Notes under the pieces: model-generated
What the model saw: the letters and a program-made list of their open reading frames with translations, nothing else
Told to the model about the DNA's origin: nothing
Database searches by the model: none
Made by a program: the position numbers and the translations under genes
In this document: in pieces, positions 32,401 to 46,200 of the stretch
How the letters are laid out: each line of letters starts with the position of its first letter
Numbering within the stretch: the stretch's first letter is position 1
NCBI GenBank assembly: GCA_029721435.1
Contig: CM056574.1
Span: forward strand, 6,891,501-6,955,500
Length of the DNA: 64,000 nt
Direction: 5' to 3'
Source of the DNA: Gymnothorax reevesii
Lineage: Eukaryota; Chordata; Actinopteri; Anguilliformes; Muraenidae

Positions 32401-33606
32401 TGGCACTCCGTGGGTTGGGGAATAGCACAGTACAGACGGAGAACAGATCGAATGGATGGCGAATTCGGCCAGACTGGACAAAGACCAGTTCATGAACAGA
32501 TAGAGAATGGATGGCGCAGTCATGACGGATTGGATGTAGATGGCCGAATAATGAATGGCGATGCAGATTTAAATAATAGCGGATGAGCGATGGCTGGATA
32601 ATGAACGGATTATGGATTGAAATAATGGCAGATAAGGGATGGCCGGATAATGAATGGCGATGCAGATTTAAATCATAGCAGATGAGCGATGGCTGGATAA
32701 TGAACGGATTATGGATTATGAATTTTGCATAATAACGTGCAGTACCCTCGCTCCTCATGGCAGTGACGTAGTTAAACCACTCCTTCACGCTGGCGACTCC
32801 GTGGGGCGGGTTCTCGTGACGGCGGCGGGTGATTTTGGTGATGGTCGCCATGGGGCTCTCCAGCGCGCCGCACGGCTTGGTCACCATGATGTTGTGGCCC
32901 AGATGGAAGTACAGGGTCTGCACGATGTATGTCGAGTCGTCGTTCGAACCTGAGCAGGAGGGAGGGGATAAAATGCTTTCAGCAGAAGAGTAATAAACAA
33001 AATAAGGTCAGACTTTAGATGAAGTGTTGGTCATTTTCATATCCTGAGGTTTCCCCATCCTCAAGCAACTGGAGAGAGACAGATTCTTCAGAGAATTAGG
33101 CTTTATTGTGGCATGTTGATGAATATAAAGCAGTTATTTTTGCGCAAGAAGAACTGACATCTTACTTTTCACACACAGTTTTTATTCCTTCATCACAGAA
33201 AAGATCTTCGAAATTTGGTTTTCCCACCCTCTCACACTACAATGGTTCAATAACATATTATCAGCTTCTTACTTGATTCTCAATGGTACAATCATGTGGT
33301 GTCTGCGTGTTACTTGTTTTTCTCTTTTTATCATTAGTTGGCATCTTTTGTAAAATAACAACTTCAAGGCTACTTTTTCAGAGACTTTTAGTAGGGTCAC
33401 AGGTCGTCCCAGAGACAGGCAAACCAAAACACTGCCAAGTTGCCTAGAAAACTGCAACCACAAGATAACAACCTTCTTCCAGTGTAATTCTTGAGCAGCA
33501 TAACTATATGATTTCTGATGAATGATGGAGAATAATGCTGATGACTGAACAGATATTGCCTGAATCAACAAAACAGATGTCAATCAAAGTTACAGAGGCC
33601 GACTGC

Positions 33607-33656
<50 letters not shown>

Positions 33657-36600
33657 TTATCAATTATGGTTATTGATTAACTGATGAATATGATGAGAAA
33701 TATTGAAATATGATCCTCAACAAGAACATATATAATGCTTTAATAAATGAGACACAATGTCTTCATAAATCATACATAAGCAAATGTCATGCTTTTTTAA
33801 AGGGTGAAATGACATCCTTATTCAGCATGTGATGCCAGATGTGACTATGACGATGTCACCCATTACAGCATTTAGCCACTAGCTAAGGGATATTGTCAGT
33901 TATATCACAACTGGCATCACATGCTAAGGATGTCTTATTTCACTCTTAACAAAGCATGACTTTAGCTTATGTATGATTTATGAAGACATTATACATGCTG
34001 TATAGAGCCTTTATGAGCAACACTCCACCTAAAGTGACCCAAAATAAAAACTCTACACCAGGCAGAGCAGTGAAGGACCCAAACTGAAGCAGATCTTTAT
34101 CTTTTCTAACAGGGGTGCAGAGCCTTTAATGGTGTGTAAATAAAGCTGCTCGACCCTGTGAACTAGCCTCGCAAGTGCCGTGACGACCTGCAGCCCGGCC
34201 TGATTTACCAACTTCTGAATCGTAACTTCATTTCCGGTTCGAAAAAAGCCGTCTGGTAAATTGAAAGACACTAACATCATTGGTTAGCTTGTGTATAAAT
34301 ATAACAGGAGGCAAATCGTTTGGGATGGCTTCCCTCGCCACACGCTTTACTCCCCATAATGCTCTGCTTTTAAGAATCAGAATAGACGGAACTTCTAGTT
34401 CACCATCTTTTACAAAACCAAATGCAGAAAAAGTGTTTGTATGCGATCAGCTGACTAACCCTCGGAGCAGGGATTCTCAGCCTTATCCAGAAAGGGCCGG
34501 TGTGGGTGCAGGCTTTTGTTTCAGCCATTCACATAAAACACCTGATGCGTCGGATCAACCCTAAGAGGCTCCGCTAAAGTCCTTGATTAGAAGGGTGTGT
34601 AATTGATTGGTTGGAATGAAAGCCTGCCCCCCATGTCAACCCTTCTGAGGTAAGATTGAACACCTGTGCCTCAGATACTAACTGCTAAGTGCTATTGTGA
34701 TGCATCTTAGATGCAAACCGCAAGCTACTATTGGGATGTATCTTAGATGCTAACCGCTATGGGGATGCGTCTTAGATGCTAACCGCTTGCCCCTATTGGG
34801 ATGTGTCTTAGATGCTAACTGCTATTGGGATGTGTCTTAGAAGCTAACCGCTACCGGGACGTTGCTCAGACTGCACAACGCACTCACCACCCTGTGCCTC
34901 GGTCCAGAAGGCGATGTTGGGCTCCTCGAGGTGGAAAAGGGCCCAGGACTTGGAGCGGAAGTTGGGACCGTGGAAGCAGGCCAGGGTCATGTGGTTGCCG
35001 TGGAGATTTATGGAGCCGCCAAGCTGCATGGCGTCCTCGGGGAGGGGCATCTGGAAGAGTGAGATGTGGCAACCGGCAACCACCCTCAGCACATCTGGCC
35101 AGTGCCGGTGATGAGCAGCGTCCACGTCTGAAACACGAGACGGGCAGCATGAGTTGGCAGGATGGCGCACAGCCCGAGCGAGACCCTTTACTCGACTGCT
35201 ACTACCGACATAAATTGAATACAGTGGAGGAAAAAGTAATGATGTAGGCAAACTAAAACTGCCCACATTTTCAGGCAGTTGGAACACCGCCATTTCCGTA
35301 AGGGAAAGATAGCCTTGAATGTAATGAGCACCATTTTGTGAACGGACTTTGCCACTTTGGTGGTGAAGTGATGCAGTCGGTGTCATTGGTTTTGTTACTA
35401 TGCAAATAACAAATCTGTTCTTCGTATTTGATGACTGTAAGAGCCGAAACTGCATTTTGTTTGTTGGTGCTCAAAGAGGAAAAGCTATACGTTGGGTGCT
35501 TACGTGGCCTTTGGGTGCTGTGAATCATGGGGTGTGCATGGCAGTTTTGAGCGCACAGTTTTTTGACCGCAGTGTTCGGATAATTAAAAGGAAAAAGTGA
35601 ATGGATTCGATCCAACGTTCGTATGTAAATAATTGTTGAACGAACAAATGTATTTTCTTTAAAATAAAATTTTGTTCGACCTTTTAAATCTCTGGAATTC
35701 GTGGAATTGTTTTGGAAACATGCGAGTCAAGTAATTCTCATTTACTGCCGCAACACCAACGAAACGGAATCTACAATGACTGTATTCATTATAAAGCACT
35801 TAAAAGGAGGGAAAATATAAAAATGTTAATACTCTTGTCTGAGCCTAATTCTACGCAGGTCACATGATCACATGATTGTGAAAGCAGCGCCAACAATGGC
35901 ACTCGCTACATCTGAGGTTATTTGCGAATGAAAACGGCCAAGGTGTTCCGAATGATTTCCAGGCTGTTGTGAACTGGCAGACGACATGACTTGGCGGTAA
36001 ATACCATTTGAGTCCATGGGCAAGGCCATGTGGTTTGGCGTGAGAGACCATTTGATTCAGCGGGAGTGACCATGTGACATGAGGGGAGGGCGCATCACAG
36101 CCTGAGCAGATTTAGCTACAGGGGGGTGCTGGCGCTTACACAACTCGGCAGATCCTTTCTCGATGTTGACGATGGGCGCTTTCGGCGGCATGAAGTGCAC
36201 TGGGCCCCAGGTGGAGAGGGCGCGCTTGCTGGTGTCGAACTGCTGCGTGAAGAACTCCTGCAGCTTCATGCCGATCTTGATGAGGTCCGGCGTGGTCGAG
36301 CGCGAGATGATCACCTGGAAGATGTCCCACTGCAGGTCACCATGAACGAAGATCTCGCTGTGGGGAGAGAGTTGAGGCTCAGGTACAGCTGCTGGGAACT
36401 AACACCGGATCCAGACGCTAGAACTATGGGGCTCTTTTGAAAACAACATCCAGCTTTGCAATCATCTCGGTGTAATGATTTACTTTGAGTAATGAAAAAT
36501 ATCTCAGATAACGGGCTAGGTGTGCTCTATCGATTGTTATGGTGGACTGACAATTAAGGCATTAGAGAATGATAAACGCTTTCAGATGACAATTTAAATA

Positions 36601-39319
36601 ATTCTCACGAAAGCAGTGACGATTTCCATGGATCCCATCATATTCTGGATGGGATCGAACCCCTCTGGGAGCAGTTTGTCTAATCTAGCAACAGTAACTA
36701 AGGATGGGTGGGACTTGACAATGGATCAATCGTTTCAATGTCTTAAGGGTTAGCATGGATGAGTGATTCCTGACATCTCGAGGTCATTTGGAGGAGGGTC
36801 TCTAATATAGGGCGTCATTGGATTCGCGGACCAAATTTGAGCAGCCCTGGTGTATGATATAGGGCGCCCTATAGACAAGTGGCTAAGATGCCCGGCTGGG
36901 ATATGACAGTTAAGCGGCTTAAGTCCCAGAGTGGGGCCATTATCTCTGCATTGCTCTGGGTGGGCGAGGATGTTGGTTGGCCTCTTCCTTAATTTCCCGG
37001 ACAGGCAACCGTGAGCTTCTTTATATAAAAGCAGAAACTCAAGATATCTCTTGAGTGTTTGTTTCCGAACAGATGTATGTTATCTGCACGGCGGTTTTGG
37101 TGGAATACCTTTTCTCCGAGAGGCTGGGCTCCATGGTGCCGCCCAGGCAGACCTTCCACTCGTCCTCTAGCTTGAGGTCGGCGTTGCTGAAGATGCCCAT
37201 CAGGATGCTGGACCCCATGTAGTCCACCCGCGCCTCCGTGGAACCCATAGTGATCTGGATCCTGTGCCTGGGCTGTTGGTTCGGGTGCTCCGAGATATGC
37301 GCTGGAAGAACCGGGGAGAACACGCTTTGGTGAGAAAATATAGCCTGTGAACGGGAAGCCGTGGCGGGAACGCAGAGTGGAAATGGGGGGTCGGAATCCA
37401 GGACGGCAATCTAGCGAGAGTTTCTCAATACGCCCACTGCAGTATTGTACATGGTGCGACTACACCCAGCATCTCCAGGACAAGCCGGGTGAGCAGATCA
37501 GTGGAATGCACAATTTCCAGAGCTAAAGGTGTGAGCATTTAAATGGAATGTTCCACCTCCAGGGTAGGGGGATTATTTAATCTAACTTCATCAGGGCAAG
37601 TGGGGAATTTTTGAATGGAACATACATCATCTCTTTAAAAGGCAAGATAATGTTTAACTGGAACATACCTCTACTTGCTCTGGAGATGGTGTTTTTAAAT
37701 AGAGCGCACAACAACTCCAGAGAAGGGGGAATGTGTTTAGACGGAACATACCACCTCCACAGCAGGGGGAGTATTTGATGGGAACACAGCATGTACACGG
37801 CAGTGGAGTTGTAGGTGGAATGTACCATCTCCACCCCAATGGGAGAGAGTTTAAATGGAACATACCACGTGTGAGGTTGGATGGGGGGGGTCGGAAAAGA
37901 GTCAAAATGGAACTTACACACCATCTCCAGGGTATTGACGTCAATGTTGCCCCCCACCACCCCTCCTTTGGAGTCCAGCTTGGATCGGCCGAGTCCAACG
38001 GACATGCTGATTTCGCGGTCCCGGTTACTGCCCACGGAGAGCCGACCCTGACTCTTCAGTCCGCTGGTAGTCCACCTGACGGAATGAAATTCCATTTTAA
38101 CATTTTTATTCTTTAGTAACCTCCATAGGGTAGTTTATCCTCTGCAATTTAACCCATCCTATAGTTAGGAGCAGCGGGCAGCCGCAGTGGGGCACCCAGG
38201 GACCAACTGCAGCTTTGAGGCCAGAGCCTTGTTCAGGGGCCACAGCAGAAGCGCTCCAATACTGCACATAGCGCACTTAAATTCAGTACTTTAGCAGGCG
38301 CTCTACACACATCTTTCAGTACACTAAACGGCCGCAGTGCTTGGTGCTCTATAGCATATTGGCCATTTTAACAGCATGATATTTTCATTACATTACATGA
38401 CATCATTATACTACATTAGAGCTATCTGGCCCAAACTTTCATCTAAGGTGACTTGACCACAAGCAGGGGCCAATCCACTCAGGAACAATGTGGGGTTAAG
38501 GGCCTTGCTCAAGGGTCCATAAGCTGCACTGACCCAAGTCCTAATGAAACGCCCTTACAAGGGGCTGTAGGTCTTATTTTCTTAACGAAAAGTTAGAAAA
38601 ATTGCAGTCTAAACTGGCCAATTTGCCCAACTTCTTAGTAATTTTTGAAGAAGCACATCCTGGTGCGCACACGCTCTCTAAAGGCCAGCTCTGGCTCCCT
38701 TTGGCGTCGCGCGTCTTTAGCGTAACAGAAGCTCACGTGTTGTTGCCCATGACGTTGCTCATGTTCATCTGCACGTTGAGCTGCTTGAGGTTGATAGCGA
38801 ACACCACCAGAGTCTCCCACGGCGCCCCCTGCTGGCTGCTGGCCTTGTTGTTCTTGTTGAAGGCCGGCGTGGACGTCTTGGTGACGGAGTCTACATGAGA
38901 CAGAGTTTTAAAAAAAAAAAGTATATTTTCAATTGCAGAGAAAGTAATAAAGACAACTTTACTGCTCAGGGCCTGATCACCGCGTTCCAGGTGCGACTCT
39001 GATTCAGTACCTGTGTCACCATCTCATCCCTCTGCAAAGACGATGCTCACCGCCTGTCATGAAGACAAACACTGGCGCACACTCGTGCACACACAAACAC
39101 AAACACAAACACAAACAAACAAACGCACAAACACACACAAACACGCAAACGCAAACGCAAACGCAAACGCAAACGCAAACGCAAACGCAAACGCAAACGC
39201 AAACGCAAACGCAAACACAAACACAAACACAAACGCAAACACAAACGCAAACACAAACACAAACACACACACAAACACACACACAAACACACACACAAAC
39301 ACACACACAAACACACACA

Positions 39320-39396
<77 letters not shown>

Positions 39397-40009
39397 CTCA
39401 CCTCTGCGTGGGACGGAGGAATCGGACACACTGCGGCAGCGGGATGGGGGTGCGGGGGATTTCAGGTGGGAGGGGCCCCCAGGGGACATGTTTGAGGAGG
39501 AGGTGTGGTCAGTGAACACACTGGGGGACTGGGGTGTGTGCTGGAAGGAGGCGGACTGGCTGGACTGGTCCCACCCCCGCCAACTGGCCTTCCGGGACGA
39601 CTCTGGCGACAGGTGCTGGCTCACGTTCTCCGCAGAGTCCGGAGTTGCGGGGCCTGATGCTAAGCATTATGGGAAGAGACGGGTCACTACACATGGACTG
39701 GAGATCTTAATAATAAATCATACACCAGTGCACATCTGTGAGAGTGTGTCTGTGTCGATAGTGTTATCTATTGGGGACCCTTTTCCAGCTTAAACACTGA
39801 CCTTGTCAGGACCAGAAGTCCTTACAGGGACAGCAGCCTGGTCCAAATACAAAAAAAGTGACATTTCTGAGGTCATGGTTGAGGTCAGAGGTCAGGTTTG
39901 AATTGAGTTTTGTTATTGTTAAGGTCAAGTATGATTTGGTTACTGTTAGGGTTAGGTTGTCCATAAATAGATGTCAATGCAAAGTCCTAAAAAGGATAGC
40001 TGTGCAAAG

Positions 40010-40072
<63 letters not shown>

Positions 40073-40216
40073 CTAACCGGGTAGGTTGATGGTCTGGTCA
40101 CCCAGAAACAGGCGGCGTGCGATGCTACGGCGGTACCAGGCTCGTGGGAAAGCCAGAATCTCACTGAGCCGACGCATGTCGTACTTAAAGGAGGCCGAGC
40201 CGATATCACACACCGC

Positions 40217-40270
<54 letters not shown>

Positions 40271-40297
40271 GGGAGAGGGGGGTTACACACACACCTA

Positions 40298-40338
<41 letters not shown>

Positions 40339-43172
40339 CATACACATACACATACACATACACACATATAAACACACATACACATACACACAGTACCTGA
40401 GATGTTGATGAGGGTGGTGTCAGTTTTCCCGCCCTTCCCGGACATGAAGCTCTCGGTGAAGGTCGGCCAGCCGGTGCGGCGCATTCGGGACAGGCTCACC
40501 TTCACAAACTCCAGATTAATGCTGAGGGAGTCCTTCCTGCCAGTCACTGAGGGGGGCTCCTCATCTGCCGTTCCAACACAGAACCATTAAAAACATCCAT
40601 TATCTACATTGCTGGACTTAATTGTCCACATCCATTATCACATCACAATGATCATCGTCCTTCCTGTCCGTCCGTCTGTCCGTCACTAAGCAGAGGCTCC
40701 TCATCTACTGTACCAAACATGAACCCATTATACACGTTATCCGAATTACTGGACTTCATTATCAACATCCATTATCACGTCACTATTAACTACCGTTATC
40801 GTAATGCTGAGGGAATCTTTCCGGCCCGTAACTGAAGGGGACTGCTCATCTACCGCATCAGACACAAACCCATTACCAACATCCATTCTTCACATTACTG
40901 CGCTTCATTATCAACATCCATCATCACCTCACAATTAACACCCATAATTACATCACATGCAACCTCCTGTCGTCCCTGTTCATTATCGACATACATTATC
41001 AACAGTATTATTTCACATCACCACATTCTATTTTTAGACACCATAATCACATCAACAACAAACCCATTACTTCATATTATGATTAACCCCATTATCAGGG
41101 TTCATTATCAACGAGCACCATCAACCTCCATTACCACACACTACCATCATCATGTCAACATCAGACCCCTTTCTACATATTACAATTAACCCCACTTTCG
41201 CTGTGTCACTTTCAATGTCACTGTCAGGAAGTCACGATCAACCTCATCGCACGTCACCATCACACAACATTATCACTCTCGGTTATCGTCATCATAGCTA
41301 TCCTATAATAAGAACTCACAGCAATGGTGTCAGAATGTCTCTTGACATGTTTAAGGGGGTTGAACTTGAAACAGGGTTCTCACTGTCATCCAGAAAGGGT
41401 GTGGGCTTTCATTCCAAACATACCCTTACACACCTAATCCTTCAGCACAGACACTACAGGTTGATTAATAGCATGAGGTGTGTAACTGCATGGTTGGAGT
41501 GACAGCCTGCCCCCACACAGGCCCTTTCAGGATTGGGTGAGCGCCCTTGCCCTAAAGCCTCATTCGCTGGGCCGGAGGGGCGGGTCCTTACCTAAAGTGC
41601 CCGATCCCGAGGGCAGCCCCGCAACAGCAGATTTCTGTTTCCCAGCTCCGTAAGGGTGGAACACGTACAGCGAGAAGTCGGACATGCTGGCCGAGAAGCT
41701 GAGGCCCGAGGAGTTGGCAGGAGCGCCGGCGAGATCCGATTGGCTGCTGCTGTGCCTGGACCGCCCCAGCGGGCTGCCCAATCCAGGAGAGGAACCTGAG
41801 AGGGAAACTGGGATGCTTATCACCAGCAGCCAATGGGAACCAGACCTGAGCACCTCCAGCCAATGGGGATTCAGCACTTAAGACTAGCAGCAAATGGAAT
41901 TAAGACGATCAAATTCACAACTCCGCCAGGCTATGAATCAGACTTCAGTCAGCCGTCTCAACCATTAGCATGATGAAGACATGAGATCAAAGAGAATCTC
42001 TGAAACAAAGGGGATTGACCCAAAATAATTTTCCAGTATATATGCAGGGTCCAGTAGTCATTGCCAGGATGTGAATTTCTCAGTTCCCCCAAACAGTCAA
42101 ATGGAGTAATATATTAGTGTATTAACAAGTGAAAAAGTAAGCAGAGCTTACCAATACCCCCCACGTCCCCAATCACGCTTTCTCCGTTGGTGATTACAGA
42201 AATAATCGCATTCTGAAAATCAATTTTGATAAAAATAACAACACATCTATGACATGTAGCACTGCACCTCTCCATATGTTAGCAACTATGTGTGGCAGAT
42301 TTGAAAAGAATCCAACCTTTGCGATATCGGACAGAAAAACTGACATTAAAACCCACTTGAAAATGTGTAAGTCCAAAACGGGAAAAAAAGCGATATTTTT
42401 CTGAGAAATCATCCCAGATGGCAGACACTTTGGACTGTACCTCTCCCTGTGGTGGAGAATATGTGTGGCAAATTTGAAAAGAATCCAATGTATAACCTTT
42501 GCGATATCGATCGGACAAATTGGCATTGAACCCATTTGAAAATGTCTCAGTCCAAAAACAGGAAAACGGCGATATTTTAGTGGAAAATCATCCAAGATGG
42601 CCGACACTTTGCACTGCACCTCTCCCTATGGTAGAGAATGTGTGCCAAATTTGAGAAGAATCCAATAAATAGTATTTGAGATATCGATCGTCATTCTGTC
42701 TGAAGACATTCCTATCCGGAGTGACAGATTGACGGAATTCTTGGTATACAAGTATATACCCCCGACATTTCATCGATGGGGATATAAAAATCATGAATAT
42801 TAGGGTCCACTATCAATCAACACTGCAACATCAACACCAACCACTATATCTGGCATCATTCCCAACCTCCATTACCGGCAGTATATAGGCTCCTGCTTGT
42901 TTGTGATTGGACAGCTGAGTATTGGGGGTGATACCTTTGCTAGTGGAGGCTTTGAGCAGGTTCTGAGCGAGCGGGGAGATGGTGGCGCCCGGCTGGGGGC
43001 CCTCGGAGGGGTGTGTGGGGCCCGGGATCTCCAGATCTCCCCGGTTAGAGGAGAAGACCAGGTCCAGAGAGGGGAGCTTCAGCATACACTCCACCCGCGA
43101 CATCGGCAGGCAGCTGAAGCGGATCTGAGAGGGCTGGAGCGAGAGGGGGAGAGCGGCGAGTGAGCGCACGTG

Positions 43173-43208
<36 letters not shown>

Positions 43209-46200
43209 CACACTCACACTCACACTCACACTCACACTCACACTCACACTCACACTCACACTCACACTCACACTCACCAGAAACACACCTTTATTTGCAT
43301 TATATAATTTTGTCTTGCAGGAAATCTGCATGTTCTATAGTGTTTTGTTAAAAATCCTTCTGCTTTGGCAACATGAAATGCACAATTTCATTATGCCAAT
43401 TAAGCTTATTTTCCATTTTGAATTTTTCTTTTGAGAGCGAGAGAGAGAGCGAGAGAGAGAGAGAGAGAGGGTCAGGGGAGAGAGGGAGAGAGTGCAGGAG
43501 GGAGAGAGGAGAGAGAGAATGGGGGAGGTGCTGAGAGAGGAACAGAGGACACAGTTGACAGAGTGGAGGGCAGGTCGGGGCAGGTGAGCACGGAGGAGCA
43601 GTAGGGAGAGGGCGGGGGCAGATTTCGGGGGGGGCAGTACCTGCACGCGGACGTACACCACCACATCCACCGGGAAGGAGGAATACGGGGAGGCAGCAGA
43701 GGAGACCAAAGAGGCGCTCGACTCCTCCAGCGGATCGACAGCCTCGAACGGCCCCATGTCATCGTCCTGAGGGTTCAGCGCTGAGTGCAAGAGAGAGAAC
43801 GCACAGTCACGCACAAACACACACAAATGCACGCACACGCACACGCACACGCACACGCACACGCACACGCACACGCACACGCACACGCACAGCACATACT
43901 GGTGTAGTTCCTGTCGACAGGGGTAATGGGAATGGTTTCTAGTGCTTTCTCCAGGAAGTCCAGCAGACAGGGGCTGATGACCATCTCCTCCGGCAGCGTC
44001 TGCAGGGCCACCCAGGCATACAGCTTAGCCGTCTTCACCCCGCCGCTACCCTTGCCTTTGGCTGCAGGGCAAGCACAGGAGACTAACGGTTATGCATGCA
44101 ATAATGCTACTGTCAACGCACAGGCAGCTAACGGTTATGCTTACAGTCATGCTACCATCCAAGCACTGGAGGCTAATGCTTATGCTAATGGCAATGCTAC
44201 CATCCAAGCACAGAAGGCTAACGGTTCTGCTAACGGCAATGCTACCATCCAAGCACTGGAGGGTCATTCCATGTCAAATCATCAGATATACAAAACATCC
44301 GTCACCATGTAGTCATAGATTAATTCATATTTATCGAATGTGAAAATATGGAAGCAGAGATGAACAAATACGAAATTTCAGCTCATTCGGACCAAAAATG
44401 AATTTCTGGTGAATTACTTACTGTCCATCAGTTTTTTTGTCAATTGACATTTTTTTTTATTTAACATGATATAACTTTTTTATTATTACAGCTATTGCTT
44501 TGAAACTTTGCATCTAAGCTAATGTTATATTGCCGAATCAGAAAATACAGTCCATTTTACTTTATCTGTCTTGGTTGTGGAGCTATGAGGACACCAAAAG
44601 GGCCTTTTGTTCAGCCAGTTCCAGGTTTTGGTCCCCAAAGCAACCCCAATATAAACCCTATCATTGGCTCTGTGGCATTTTTTCCATTAATTTGTGTCTG
44701 CTGAATATAAATCAGACTGAATTCACCATGAATTCATCACCAACTGCAGTCAGTACCTTGCCAAATGTGGAAAAAAAAAAAAAAGAAAAAAAAAAAGCCA
44801 CTTGTTCAAACCCCCGTATCTCCAGGGCAACACCTTGGATTTTCTTCTATTTTTTTAAACTGATTCCTCTATTATAGTAGAAAGACACTCCAAAAATTGT
44901 TGATGTGTTTTGACAAATATAAATTTTGCAGGTGTCTGAACAGGGGTGAGGTTATCTCAAGAATCGCTTGCCATTTCGCGCTTCTTACACAATGTTAATG
45001 ATTATTGAATCACAATAATATTAAGTTCAAGTCATAAATGCATGACACATTCACAGAAAGGGCAGTATATGCAGGTTGGTAGATCATGTTGGCAGGGAGA
45101 AACCTGAACCAGTCATTGATAAATGATTTCTGATTATTGCTGATGTTAATCATGAAGCGAAACAAGAGGTGACAAACATTAACATGGACGACTACTGAAA
45201 AATGATGGGCAACACTCTAACAGTCTCCAAACTGTTCCAACTCCGGATGTCACTGGACGCACAGCCCGGCAGTGTAAGTTGGACAAAACTGGGACAGACA
45301 ACATTGTTGTGCTCTTTGCTGCATTTAGGAAACAATAACTCTGTTAACACAGCACGGAATACAAAGTTTTAATTTGACAGTCAGTTTACAAGAATTAGTG
45401 CCAGTAAATTTTATCAATGCAAAGAAGTGTGATTTTCAAAAATTGCTTGTCCCCTATTTAGACAGTTCTGAAATGCATGTCGTCCAAGTCACACCAACAA
45501 TTTTTGTTTTGTTATGTCTACTATAATACAGGAATAACTGTATTAAAATTTAGTATGTGATTGCTTAATGATTGAGAACACTTAAAATGTTGCATATTTA
45601 AATGTGTAAGAAGCTTAAAGTGCCATGCGATTTTCGATATTACCCCACCCCTGTTCAGATACCTGCATAATTTATATTGTTCAAAACAACAATTTTTGGA
45701 GTGGTCTTTCTACTATAATAGAGGAATCAGTTTACAAAAATAGAAGAAAATCCAAGGTGTGCCCCTGGAGATATGGGGGTTTGAACAGGTGGCATTTTAG
45801 TGTTTTTTCACATTTGGGAAGGTACTGACTGCAGTTGGTGATGAATTCATGGTGAATTGAGCCTGATTTATATTCAGCAGACACAAAATGATTGGAAAAG
45901 ATGACAGAGAGCCTATGCTAGGTTTTATACTGGGGGTGCTTTGGGGACCTAAGCATGGAACAGCCTGAACAAAAGGCCCTTTTGGGGTCCTCATAGCTCC
46001 ACAACCAAGACAGATAAAGTAAAATGGACTGCATGGATGATTAGGCAGCATAACATCAGCTTAGATGCAAAGTTTCAAAGCTATAGGAGTAATAATAAAA
46101 AAGTTTTGCCATCTTAAATACAAAAAAATGTCAATTGACAAAACTGACAGACCGTACCCTTAGAAAGTAATTCACCAAAAATTCATTTTTGGTCCAAATG

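Noticed and set aside
34825..35247. Plus-strand open frames over bltp1 exons (for example around 34825, 36126, 42897)
   Set aside because: They are opposite-strand shadows. The minus-strand reading has splice sites, phase agreement and known protein similarity.
39013..39793. Plus- and minus-strand frames of (TQ)n, (AN)n, (VC)n repeats
   Set aside because: Microsatellite artefacts over 39084-39394, overlapping real exon e21 on the minus strand.
42831..43331. Minus-strand frame starting with (SV)n before exon e17 as an alternative exon start
   Set aside because: The upstream part is the (CTCACA)n repeat; the real exon begins at the acceptor before 43133.
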